From assembly GCA_007570785.1 (NCBI GenBank), contig ML660201.1, positions 33,727,840 through 33,791,839 on the forward strand: a stretch of DNA of 64,000 nucleotides. Direction: 5' to 3'. Of this stretch, positions 1 through 8,825 are shown one piece after another. How positions within the stretch are numbered: position 1 is the first letter of the stretch; each line of letters begins with the position of its first letter. The translations under genes and the position numbers were made by a program. The notes beneath the pieces are model-generated. The model was given only the letters and a program-made list of their open reading frames with translations. It did not search any database and was not told where the DNA came from. The stretch is from Antilocapra americana. Lineage: Eukaryota; Chordata; Mammalia; Artiodactyla; Antilocapridae.

Positions 1-976
1 AAAAGCCAAGAGTTCCAGAAACATCTGCTTTATTGATTATGCCAAAGCCTTTGACTGTGTGGATCACAATAAACTGTGGAAAATCCTTCAAGAGATGGAA
101 ATATCACACCACCTGATCTGCCTCCTGAGAAATCTGTAGGGAGATCAAGAAGAACCAGTTAGAGCTGGACATGGAACAAGAGACTGGCTCCAAATAGGGA
201 AAGGAGTATGTCAAGGTTGTATATTGTCACCCTGCTTATTTAATTTATGTGCAGAGTACATATCATGAGAAATGCTAGGCTGGATGAAGCACAAGCTGAA
301 ATCAAGATTGCCCGGGGAAATATAACCTCAGATATGCAGATGACACCACCGTTATGGCAGAAAGTGAAGAACTAAAGAGCCTCTTAGTGAAAGTGAAAGA
401 GGAGAGTGGAAAAGTTGGATTAAAGCTCAACATTTAGAAAAGTAAGATGATGGCATCCAGTTCCATCACTTCATGGCAAAAGGATCGGGAAACAGAAACT
501 TTATTGTTCTGGGCTCCAAATCTCTGGAGGTGGTGATTGCAGCCATGAAATTAGAAAATGCTTTCTCCTTGAAAGAGAAGTTATGACCAACCTAGGCAGC
601 ATATTAAAAAGCAGAAACATTACTTTGCCAACAAATGTCTGTCTAGGCAAAGCTTTGGTTTTTCCAGTAGTCATGTATAGATGTGAGTGTTGGACTACAA
701 AGAAAGCGGAGCGCCGAAGATTGATACTTTTGAACTATGGTCTTGGAGAAGACTCTTGAGAGTCTCTTGGACAGCAAGGAGATCCAACCAGTCCACCCTA
801 AAGGAAATCAGTCCTGAATATTCGTTAGGACTGATGCTGAAGGTGAAACCCCAGTACTTTGGCTATCTGCTGCAAAGAACTGACTCATTTTAAAAGACTC
901 TGATACTGGGAGTGATTGAAATGGAAAGAGAAAGGGACAACAAAGGATGGGATGGTTGGATGGCATCACTGACTCA
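1..976 (+). mobile_element. BovB LINE (RTE clade), older copy, left part
   Basis: Reverse-transcriptase-coding part of a BovB retrotransposon, entering from the left edge of the window. The nucleotide sequence follows BovB from the RT motif A region (about 30-60) through the motif C region (about 330-345, where the YADD codons GCA GAT GAC are kept) to the C-terminal region. The frame is destroyed by stops and indels (for example a TAG near 137), so it is a fossil. It is cut at 976 by a second BovB and resumes at 2486. The same 12-bp sequence, ATCACTGACTCA at 965-976 and ATCACTGAATCA at 2474-2485, flanks the intruder. Confidence 0.95.
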
Positions 977-2383
977 GTTCAGTTCAGTTCAGTCGCTCAG
1001 TCATGACTGACTCTTTGTGACCCCATGAATTGCAGCACGCCAGGCTTCCCTGCCCATCACCAACTCTCAGAGTCCACCCAAACCCATGTCCATCGAGTCG
1101 GTGTTGCCATCCAGCCATCTCATCCTCTGGCGTCCCCTTCTCCTCCTGGCCCTAATCTTTCTAGCATCAGGGTCTTTTCCAATGAGTCAACCCTTCGCAT
1201 GAGGTGGCCAAAGTATTGGAGTTTCAGCTTCAACATCAGTCCTTCCATTGAACACCCAGGACTGATCTCCTTTAGGATGAACTTGTTGGATCTCCTTGCA
1301 GTCCAAGGGACTCTCAAGAGTCTTCTCCAACATCAGAGTTCAAAAGCATCAGTTCTTTGGTGCTCAGCTTTCTTTACTGTCCAACTCTCACATCCATACA
1401 TGACTACTGGAAAAATCATTGCCTTGACTTGATGGACCTTTGTTGACAAAGCGGTGTCTCTGCTTTTCAATATGTTACCTAGGTTGGTCATAACTTCCCT
1501 TCCAAGGAGTAAATGTCTTTTAATTTCATGGCTGCAATCACCATCTGCAGTGATTCTGGAGCACCAATAAATAAAGCCTGACACTGTTTCCACTGTTTCC
1601 CCATCTATTTCCCATGAAGTGATGGGACCAGATGCCATGATCTTAGTTTTGTGAATGTTGAGCTTTAAGCCAACTCTTGTACTCGCCTCTTTCACTTTCA
1701 TCAAGAGGCTTTTTAGTTCCTCTTCACTTTCTGCCATAAGGATGGTGACATCTGCATATCTGAGGTTACTGATATTTCTCCCGGAAATCTTGATTCCAGC
1801 TTGTGCTCCTTCCAGCCCAGCATTTCTCATGATGTACTCGGCATATAAGTTAAATAAGCAGGTGACAATATACAGCTTTGACGTACTCCTTTTCCTATTT
1901 GGAACCAGTTTGTTGTTCCATATCCAGTTCTAACGGTTGCTTCCTGACCTGCGTACAGGTTTCTCAAGAGTCAGGTCAGATGGTCTGGTGTTCCCATCTC
2001 TTCCAGAATTTTCCAGTTAATTGTGATCCACACAGTCAAAGGCTTTGGCATAGTCAATAAAGCAGAAGTAGCTGTTTTTTCTGAAACTCTCTTGTTTTTT
2101 CAATAATTCAGCGGATGTTGGCAATTTGATCTCTGGTTCCTCTGCCTTTTCTAAAACCAGCTTGAACATCTGGAAGTTCATGGTTCACGTATTGCTGAAG
2201 CCTGGCTTGGAGAATCTTGAGCATTACTTTACTAGTATGTGAGATGAGTGCAATTGTGTGGTAGTATGAGCATTCGTTGGCATTGCCTTTCTTTGGGATA
2301 GCAATGAAAACTGACCTTTTTCAGTCCTGTGACCATTGCTGAGTTTTCCAAATTTGCTGGCATATTGAGTGCAACACTGCAGT
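977..2383 (-). mobile_element. BovB LINE nested in the older BovB, main body
   Basis: On the minus strand this reads as the last 1.4 kb of BovB: 3' tail repeats (TTCAG units at 977-1000), 3' UTR, the C-terminal region, then RT motifs up to about 2383. An open frame of 165 codons (1333-1830, minus) covers part of the RT, and shorter pieces continue it upstream, so the frame is broken. The motif C codons read YADV instead of YADD (GTC, minus strand, 1747-1749), the same change as in the copy at 3889-5010. The element is bounded by the 12-bp target duplications at 965-976 and 2474-2485. Confidence 0.95.
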
Positions 2384-2473
2384 AAAGGAACCTGGAATGT
2401 TAGGTCCATGAATCAAGGGAAATTGGAAGTGGTCAAACAGGGGATGGCAAGAATGAACATCGACATTCTAGGA
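2384..2473 (+). mobile_element. Inverted 5' end of the nested BovB
   Basis: About 90 bases of BovB in plus orientation, from the endonuclease-coding region (the stretch encoding N-I-D-I-L-G at about 2455-2473). It is joined directly to the minus-strand body at about 2380-2385, with the right-hand target duplication immediately after it. A 5' segment flipped relative to the 3' body, both inside one pair of target duplications, is the pattern expected from twin priming during LINE insertion. The breakpoint is known to within a few bases. Confidence 0.8.
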
Positions 2474-2597
2474 ATCACTGAATCAATGGACAGGCATTTG
2501 AGCAAGCTCGGGGGTTGGTGATGGATAGGGAAGCCTGGCATGCTGCAGTCCATGAGGTCGCAAAGAGTCAGACACAACTGAGCGACTGAAATGAGAC
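2474..2597 (+). mobile_element. Older BovB, right part (3' end)
   Basis: Continuation of the plus-strand BovB interrupted at 976. It opens with the second copy of the 12-bp target duplication and runs through the usual BovB 3' end (GTTGGTGATGGA... to GAGCGACTGAA near 2590). Read together with 1-976 it restores the element order without a gap, which supports a single older BovB split by a later insertion. Confidence 0.9.
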
Positions 2598-2599
2598 AA

Positions 2600-2647
2600 G
2601 TCACTCCCTCTCTGAATTTCACTTTCCTTCTCTGTGAAATGGGAATA
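2600..2647 (+). mobile_element. MIR SINE, left fragment
   Basis: The segment with TTCTCTGTGAAATGGG corresponds to the MIR core that normally reads CATCTGTAAAATGGG. The MIR is interrupted at 2648 by a DNA transposon and appears to resume after 3101. Confidence 0.55.
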
Positions 2648-3099
2648 CAGAAAGTCCCCTAGATACACATGAGTTCCCTTCCAAGACTGCATTCCTAAGT
2701 CTGTTCGTAAGTCCAACAAAATTAGCCTAGGTACCCAACTAACACAATTGGTTGTATTGTACTGTACTGTAATAGGTTTGCAGTACTTTTCACAGAAATA
2801 ATACATTAAAAAGCAAACATAAGAAATAGTAAACATGTTAAATCATGCAGTGCAGTACCTTGAAAAGCACAGTGGCATAGTACAACAACTGGTGTACAGG
2901 GGCTGGCATGGAGTGAACAGGTAGGAAAAGTTACTGATCAGAAGAGGGAGATGAGCTGGGAGATGGTAGAGCTGAAGGATGATTAACAGTAGGAGACAGA
3001 GGGCCAGCTGCAATGTGACTTATGCCTGATGTTAAAGGAACACATGTTCACATGTTTGAAAGTTAGTAACTTGAAGGTTCGTAGGTACAGGACTTTCTG
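2648..3099. mobile_element. Tigger-like (Tc1/mariner superfamily) non-autonomous element
   Basis: A 452-bp element starting CAGAAAGTCC and ending GGACTTTCTG, which are perfect inverted termini over 10 bases with further imperfect pairing inside. It is flanked by TA on both sides (2646-2647 and 3100-3101). CAG ends and a TA target duplication are typical of pogo/Tigger elements. No transposase frame remains. It lies inside a MIR, whose halves are at 2600-2647 and 3102-3165. The exact family name was not determined. Confidence 0.75.
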
Positions 3100-3101
3100 T
3101 A

Positions 3102-3165
3102 ATAGTGAGACCTGCGTTACAGAGTTTTGGGTATACTGTAGGGTAAATAAACTAATAGATGCAGG
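3102..3165 (+). mobile_element. MIR SINE, right fragment
   Basis: Weak continuation of the MIR interrupted at 2648. The order of features (A/T-rich, then a segment resembling the MIR 'GGTTGTTGTGAGGATTAAATGAG' stretch) is kept, but divergence is high. Support comes mainly from position next to the TA-flanked Tigger-like element. Confidence 0.35.
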
Positions 3166-3424
3166 GATCATCCTCCACTGGCCAGGAACGTTTGCGTGAG
3201 TGCATCATTCCCTCCTTCCTGTGGTGTCCCCCTTCCTTCAGCAGACTTCTCTGTATCCTACTTGTGGCATCTTCCTCTTGCCTCAGTTTTCTTTGCTGCT
3301 CTTTCTTCTGAACTGCTCCTATCCTCTCCTCGTTCTTCTCCCTTTCGTCTTTATTTGCTCCCTTGCTGACATCGTCCAGTCCATGGCTTCCTGCGATGAC
3401 TTACATGCATGACTTCCTGCGAAG
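3166..3424. other. Pyrimidine-rich stretch, no gene seen
   Basis: C/T-rich on the plus strand (about 3200-3370). The open 70-codon frame in it reflects low stop density in pyrimidine-rich DNA. It may be a diverged upstream part of the L2 that follows. Confidence 0.4.
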
Positions 3425-3690
3425 ATTTATGTCTTCAGCCTGGACCTCTCTCCTGAGCTCCAGACTTACTTGTACAACTCTTTTCTGAGCATCTTCATTA
3501 GGTGTTCAGTGAACTTCTCGAACCTGACATGTGAGAACACAACTGGATATATATTCTCCTCCCCACACCTTTACCTCGAGCCACCCAGTTGTTTGAGCTA
3601 AAGGCTTTTGGCATCTTTGATCTTTCTCTCTTCACACACTCCATGTCCAGTCTAGTGAAAATGAGTCTTTTCACCTCTCCCTCAAAAACA
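3425..3690 (+). mobile_element. L2 LINE fragment (coding part)
   Basis: Reads like the L2 ORF region on the plus strand: 'CCTGAGCTCCAGACT', then the segment about tissue-length lists of short C/T words, ending 'TCACACACTCCATGTCCA'. These match the order of motifs in L2 that also appear on the minus strand at 35.2-36.4 kb. Highly diverged, with no usable frame. Confidence 0.6.
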
Positions 3691-3858
3691 GGTCCTGCAT
3701 TGGATATGGGAGAGAGTGGGGGAAACTGATGTAAAGAGAACTAAAAGTCAGTTCCTTTGACACAAAAACTGCTTTATGTTCTTGGTAGAGTGTGGGTTTC
3801 ATGGATATAGGTAGGCATCTATCAAAATGGATCAGACTCTGTATAGAAGATATGTGTT

Positions 3859-4740
3859 TTGCTGTCGGTAAAATATAAAATACACCTCAGTATCGAAAAA
3901 GCAAGAGAGTTCCAGAAAAACATCTATTTCTGCTTTATTGACTATGCCAAAGCCTTTGACTGTGTGGATCACAATAAACTCTGGAAAATTCTTAAACAGA
4001 TGGGAATACCAGACCATCTGGCCTCTCTCTTGAGAAACCTGTATGCAGGTCAGGAAGCGACTGTTAGAACTGGACATGGAACAACAGACTGTTTCCAAAT
4101 AGGAAAAGGAGTACGTCAAGGCTGTATATTATCACCCTGCTTATTTAACTTATATGCCGAGTACATCATGAGAAATACCTGGCTGGAAGAAGCGCAAGCT
4201 GGAATCAAGATTTCCGGGAGAAATATCAATAACCTCAGATATGCAGATGTCACCATCCTTATGACAGAAAATGAAGAGGAACTAAAAAGCCTCTTGATGA
4301 AAGTGAAAGAGGCGAGTGCAAAAGTTGGCTTAAAGCTCAACATTCACAAAACTAAGATCATGGCATCTGGTCCCATCACTTCATGGGAAATAGATGGCGA
4401 AACAGTGTCAGACTTTATTTATTGGTGTTCCAGAATCACTGCAGATGGTGACTGCAGCCATGAAATTAAAAGACGCTTACTCCTTGGAAGGAAAGTTATG
4501 ACCAACCTAGACAGCATATTGAAAAGCAGAGACACCGCTTTGTCAACAAAGGTCCATCAAGTCAAGGCAATGATTTTTCCAGCAGTCATGTATGGATGTG
4601 AGAGTTGGATGATGAAGAAAGCTGAACACCAAAGAATTGATACTTTTGAACTGTGGTGTTGGAGAAGACTCTTGAGAGTCCCTTGGACTGCAAAGAGATC
4701 CAACCAATCCATCCTAAAGGAGATCAATCCTGGGTGTTGA
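3859..4740 (+). pseudogene. BovB reverse transcriptase remnant with mutated active site
   Basis: An uninterrupted frame of 293 codons within and slightly upstream of the BovB copy. The frame opens on TTG and its first 11 or so codons are flanking DNA, so it is not a native start. RT motif A is present (FIDYAKAFD, about residues 26-34), as is motif B (RQGCILSP, about 86-93). Motif C reads YADV (128-131) instead of YADD, through GTC at 4249-4251; this removes one of the metal-binding aspartates. The endonuclease domain is missing. The frame stops at 4738-4740, where related copies read on. I infer a dead protein relic. Confidence 0.85.
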
Positions 4741-5010
4741 TTGGAAGGACAGATGTTGAAGCTGAAACTCCAATATTTTGGCCACTTCATGCGAAGAGTT
4801 GACTCATTGGAAAAGACCCTGATGCTAGAAAGATTAGGGCCAGGAGGAGAAGGGGACGCCAGAGGATGAGATGGCTGGATGGCATCACCGATTCAATGGA
4901 CATAGGTTTGGGTAGACTCCGGTAGTTGGTGATGGACAGGGAAGCCTGTGTGCTGGGATTTAAGGAGTTGCAAAGAGTCGGACATGACTGAGTGACTGAA
5001 CTGAACTAAA
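3889..5010 (+). mobile_element. BovB LINE, 5'-truncated copy
   Basis: Begins inside the RT region (TATCGAAAAAGCAAG near 3891) and runs to the BovB 3' end (GACTGAGTGACTGAACTGAACT, ending near 5008). It shares many non-consensus positions with the minus-strand copy at 977-2383. Examples are GATGTCACCATCC at motif C, CACCGCTTTGTCAACAAAGG, and GCTAGAAAGATTAGGGCC in the 3' part. The two are therefore one BovB subfamily, and together they form an inverted repeat of about 1.1 kb. Confidence 0.95.
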
Positions 5011-5339
5011 CCGATGCAATGACAGAAAAGATGTTTATTCCCAATGGAACACCACCCACCTTCTCCGCAGGCACAACTTTATATAGGCAACCATTGTTTC
5101 TCACTTTGATTACTCAGTAACCTTCCCAAATACCTAGTGTTCTTCATGCTTAAATCAGTTCTTGCCCCTACCCCATGTAACAGCATCCATCAACTTCCCA
5201 TCCAATAAGAACAAATCCAGACACTTTACCAGGAACTTTGAGATGCCTCCCACTTCCCTACAACCTTAACAAAGCCTGACCCTAGACTGCCTCTGCAAGG
5301 ATACCTTCCTCCCCAAACAGTCATCCCCCTGCTCCAGCC
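5011..5339. other. Unassigned sequence after the BovB
   Basis: C/T-rich in its second half, with a TTTATATAGG box near 5081-5090. No gene is recognised. An old LTR read in antisense is possible but I cannot support it. Confidence 0.3.
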
Positions 5340-5725
5340 CCTCTGGTCCTTGACATCCAAGGTCCTGCCTGCCCCTCGGCCTTTGTACTTGCTCTTCTTC
5401 CTGCTTGATTTGCCCTTCCCCTAGAACTTGGCCTGGCTAACAGCTTCTCATCATCAATATCCTCAGCTTAAATGTCATTGTGCCAAGATGACTTCCTACC
5501 TGTCTTTGCTTTACTACTCCCACCCTGCGACTCACTGTGTTTCTCTTTGCCACATCATTTTCTTTCTTCTTGTCCAGAGCATTTCTGAAGGTATAAAATA
5601 TTTGTTTTTCTTGATGACTACTGTCTGCCTCTCCGTAAATCCCTGATGGGCAGAAACTGTGTTACTAGATGTCCATCCTCAGTGTACAATTCCTTCCATC
5701 TTGTAGGGGCTCACAGAGCTGCCTA
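5340..5725 (+). mobile_element. L2 LINE 3' region
   Basis: Characteristic L2 order on the plus strand: TTTGTACTTGCTCTTC, then CTTGGCCTGGCTAACAGCTTC, then CTCAGCTTAAATGTCA, then a GGGCAGAAACTGTGTTACT segment near 5648. Diverged mammal-wide repeat; the 72-codon frame in it has no coding support. Confidence 0.75.
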
Positions 5726-6722
5726 ACCATGACCTTTCTCAGAATCTGACATAGAAACTGCAAGAAAAGTGTTACTTAAAACAGATTGTTAAAGTACTTA
5801 ATATACATTGTTAAATTAAGAGTATTTTTTAAACTGTTCTCAACTCCCTCTTCCTTTTAGGGGATGGAGGAATGACTGATAAGTTTCATAGCTTCATTGA
5901 TTCCATGTACTTAATATTTCTAATTTTTAGATTTTTTTTAAATTATAAAATAAGGTCAGTGACAGTTACCCCTTGTGGAAGTCTGTATACCCCTCTGAGA
6001 AAGGTGTTTGTACAGTAGGAGTGAGGCATCCATGTTTCATCACCTTCTAAAATTGCATCCCCAGCTAATGGTTTTCTTTGAAGACCCCGAGCTTCTGAAC
6101 TTTCCTGCTGGGGAAGTTTGATCAAATGCAGCTGCCGCTCTGGGATTTCACTCAGGATGCAAAGATTTAGAAAATCAACTGCAGTTTCCATGAATGGCTT
6201 TGGAACTCAAAGGGCAGTAAATGCATGTACATTTTAATTTGTTGGAAAAAAATTATGCCCAGAGAACAAAGATTAGACTGCATGTAGAGTGCCCCAAACC
6301 CTCCCCTCCCTGCTCCCAAAGGCTCTCACCATCATTGCTGGAGTTCTGGTTTAAAAATCAGAGCAAAGGTTGTGCGTTCTAGAAATGGAGGTGGGGGGAA
6401 AGTCCATAAATATTGGTGGGCCTGAGAATGCCCTTTTGGGGCAAGAAGAAAATAACAGAGATGTTTCTTAAAATCCACGAGCTGTGGTTTATTTATTTGG
6501 ATTGTCTATTGAGTTACTAGGGCAGGAATAGTTCATGGATCTTATTTGCCTGAAGCTCTGGTTAGGGACTCTGGGACCCTATCAGAGCTTGGAGGATTGT
6601 GCTTTGATTGATTAGGAATGTCTGCCATGGGCAAGAACCAGGTCTGGCCTTACAGATAAAGAATTGTTAGATTTTGAAGGCCCTGTGGAGCTCATCCATT
6701 CCAGTTCTTGATCTGATAACTA
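5726..6722. other. About 1 kb of single-copy sequence, no gene recognised
   Basis: AT-rich at 5760-5960, more balanced afterwards. A minus-strand frame of 82 codons (5943-6191) has no recognisable domain. No repeat family was identified. Confidence 0.5.
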
Positions 6723-6729
6723 CTGTGCT

Positions 6730-6890
6730 CTGATGGTTGTTGCTGTTCAGTCACTAAGTTGTGTCCATCTCTTTGCAACCCCGTGGACTGCAGCTCACCG
6801 GGCTTCCCTGAGCTTCATTGTCTCCTTGCAGTTTGCTCAAACTCCTGTCCATTGAGTCAGTGATGCCATCCAATCATCTCATCCTCTGTG
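6730..6890 (-). mobile_element. BovB-derived 3' end fragment
   Basis: GTTGTTGCTGTTCAGTCACTAAG at the left and GTGATGCCATCCAATCATCTCATCCTCTG at the right are the reverse complement of the last 150 bases of BovB. The older GTTGCTGTTCAG tail type suggests an older insertion than the copies at 1-5 kb. A 7-bp CTGTGCT at 6723-6729 and 6886-6892 could be a target duplication, but it is short. Confidence 0.85.
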
Positions 6891-6892
6891 CT

Positions 6893-7239
6893 TGGGAGGC
6901 TTTAAAAAGGTAATCATGAACTTGGCAAAGTAATAACTCTTAATTTTTTAGGCCTTTGTCCCCTCGTGGGTATCCTCAGTGTTGTTAGCATGGCATACTG
7001 CAGATCTTCCTAGGACTGCTCAATGGGGATCTTCCTGTGAAGTTTAGGAAATTCTGCATCACTATATCCCCTTCTCTAAGAAACATAAAGCGCAAAAAAC
7101 ATACTAAAGGTCTTGAGAAGTCCAAGTGTAAAGAAACCTGTCTGAGATTAATTCCCAAACCTGTGTGATCCTAGGATGCTTCTCTGGGGCTCTTATAGCC
7201 ATCTTATAAAGTATTGTTTACACGATGGTGTATGTTTAG
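6893..7239. other. Single-copy sequence, nothing recognised
   Basis: No coding signature, repeat family or RNA gene was seen here. Confidence 0.4.
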
Positions 7240-7705
7240 TTAAGGCAGAGTATGTTCATTTCCTATGGCTGCTTTACCAAATTTCTATAAATTGCCTGGC
7301 TGAAAGCAGCAGTTTATCCTCTCATTATTCCGGAGGTCAGGTGTTTGAAAACCAATGTGTCGGCAGGGCCATACTCCCTCCTGAGGCTCTGGGAGAGAAT
7401 TCATTCTTTGCTTCTTCCAGCCAGCAGCCCTTGGTGTCCTTGGTTTGTGGCCACATCACTGTAACATCTGCTTCCATCTTCGCGTTGTCTCTCTGTGCAT
7501 GTGTTACATCTCTCTCTGCCTTTCTCTAATGAGGACAGGTACACAGTGACATGTAGGACCCAACCAGATAAGCTGGGATAATTTTCTCCTTTCAGAATCC
7601 TCATTTAATTATATCTGCAAGGACCCTTATTTCAAATAAGGTATCATTCACAGGTTCTAGGACTTAATACATGGACATATTTTTAGGCGGACATTTTTCA
7701 ACCCT
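7240..7705. mobile_element. Ancient mammalian interspersed repeat, class not resolved
   Basis: The series GGCTGCTTTACCAAATT, GTGTCGGCAGGGCCATACTCC, CTTTGCTTCTTCCAGC, ATCTGCAAGGACCCTTATTTC and AAGGTATCATTCACAGG is a word order seen in many mammalian genomic copies. I recognise the family as repetitive but cannot name its class with certainty. The 117-codon frame inside (7176-7529) is not supported as coding. Confidence 0.55.
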
Positions 7706-7719
7706 TTTCTTGACTCAAA

Positions 7720-7985
7720 AGTCAGGAGACCTGAATCTAGGTCTCACTTTGCCAAGAGCTTTCCCTGACTTGCATCCATATGTTTAAATCAGGTCAGGGT
7801 GCATGTCTTTACCCCTCAGAACCTCAGTTTCCTCCACTGTAAAATGGGATGTCATTGCATATACTTTATAGTTTTAGAGATTAAATAGTTATAGAGATTA
7901 AATAATGCTTGTATAGTGTTTGGCACAGGTGAACATTGAGTAAACATTAGTTTGTTACTATAATTATATATATTTGCTATTGTTA
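7720..7985 (+). mobile_element. MIR SINE
   Basis: MIR core on the plus strand: CTCAGTTTCCTCCACTGTAA followed by the AATGGG segment, then AGAGATTAAATAATGCTTGTA and GTGTTTGGCACAGGTG. A near-repeat of GAGATTAAATA at 7876-7910 is an internal micro-duplication. Confidence 0.85.
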
Positions 7986-8122
7986 CAGCTACTAACATTA
8001 TTATTGTAGCCCTTCTATTTGAACCTTATGGTCAAATCAATTTATGTGGGTGTCATCCCTGAAATATCCAGGGCTTCTTTCAAAACTAGCAAACTATGAT
8101 TCCCTATCTGTTCGATAAGCAC

Positions 8123-8345
8123 TAATGATTTCCCTGGTGGCTCAGACAGTAAAAGTGTCTGCCTACAACTCGGGAGACCAGGGTTTGATCCCTGGATCGG
8201 GAAGATCCCCTGGAGAAGGAAATGGCAACCCACCCCACTCCAGTACTCTTGCCTGGAAAATCCCATGGACGGAGGAGCCTGGTAGGCTACAGTCCATGGG
8301 GTCACAGAGAGTCGGACACGACTGAGCAACTCACTTTCACTTTCT
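8123..8345 (+). mobile_element. Bov-tA SINE
   Basis: The tRNA-Glu-like head starts TTTCCCTGGTGGCTCAG (A-box region) and has GGGTTTGATCCCTGG (B-box type, about 8182-8196). The BovB-derived body follows, ending GTCGGACACGACTGAGCAACT. Full length and moderately diverged. The overlapping frames on both strands (66 and 95 codons) are artefacts of this repeat. Confidence 0.96.
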
Positions 8346-8359
8346 GTCTGTTAGAAGCC

Positions 8360-8825
8360 ACATTGTATGTTTAGAATCTTTTCAGATGAACATATCCTGT
8401 GCTTATAAAGGGAACACAGCCCTGTCACCAGCACACAGATTAAGAATAAAACATCACCAGTGTCAGGGGCCCCTCCTCCCATCCTCTCACCACTGACCCC
8501 TACCTTTATTCTAGTCTGATAGGTTTTGCCTGTTTTTGTACTTGACTGTAACGGAATCATACTCTTTGTGTACCTGGGTTTTTTCCATTCAACATTATGT
8601 TAGTGAGATTCAGTCATTTTTATTGGATATGGTTGTTGTAAATCATTCATTATAATTGTAAAGAATTCTGTTTTTAACTAAATCATAGTGTATCCATTCC
8701 ATGCCCCCCCCCCCCCCCCCCCCCCTGTGGGCATTTGGTTCGTTTTTCATTAGAGGCTATTACTGACAATGCTGCAAGAGACATTTGGATATATCCTCCT
8801 GGGGAACATTTAATGCTGAGACAAA
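8360..8825 (-). mobile_element. Old L1 3' region
   Basis: Reads in antisense as an L1 ORF2 end and 3' UTR: TGTAACGGAATCATACTCTT, the ATTCAGTCATTTTTATTGGA segment, AGTGTATCCATTCC, then GGGCATTTGGTTCGTTTTTC and ACAATGCTGC. Strongly diverged. A 22-base C run interrupts it at 8704-8725. Confidence 0.7.
8704..8725. repeat. Poly(C)22 tract
   Basis: Twenty-two consecutive C residues inside the L1 remnant, at a point where related L1 sequence has no such run. Homopolymer length in an assembly is unreliable. Confidence 0.95.

Noticed and set aside
5943..6191. 82-codon minus frame with a GDETW string
   Set aside because: Briefly reminiscent of the GDE(K/S)W motif of mariner transposases, but nothing else of that fold is visible and no terminal repeats surround it.
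8123..8345. tRNA-like A and B boxes
   Set aside because: They belong to the tRNA-Glu-derived head of Bov-tA SINEs; no tRNA gene with a complete cloverleaf was found in the window.
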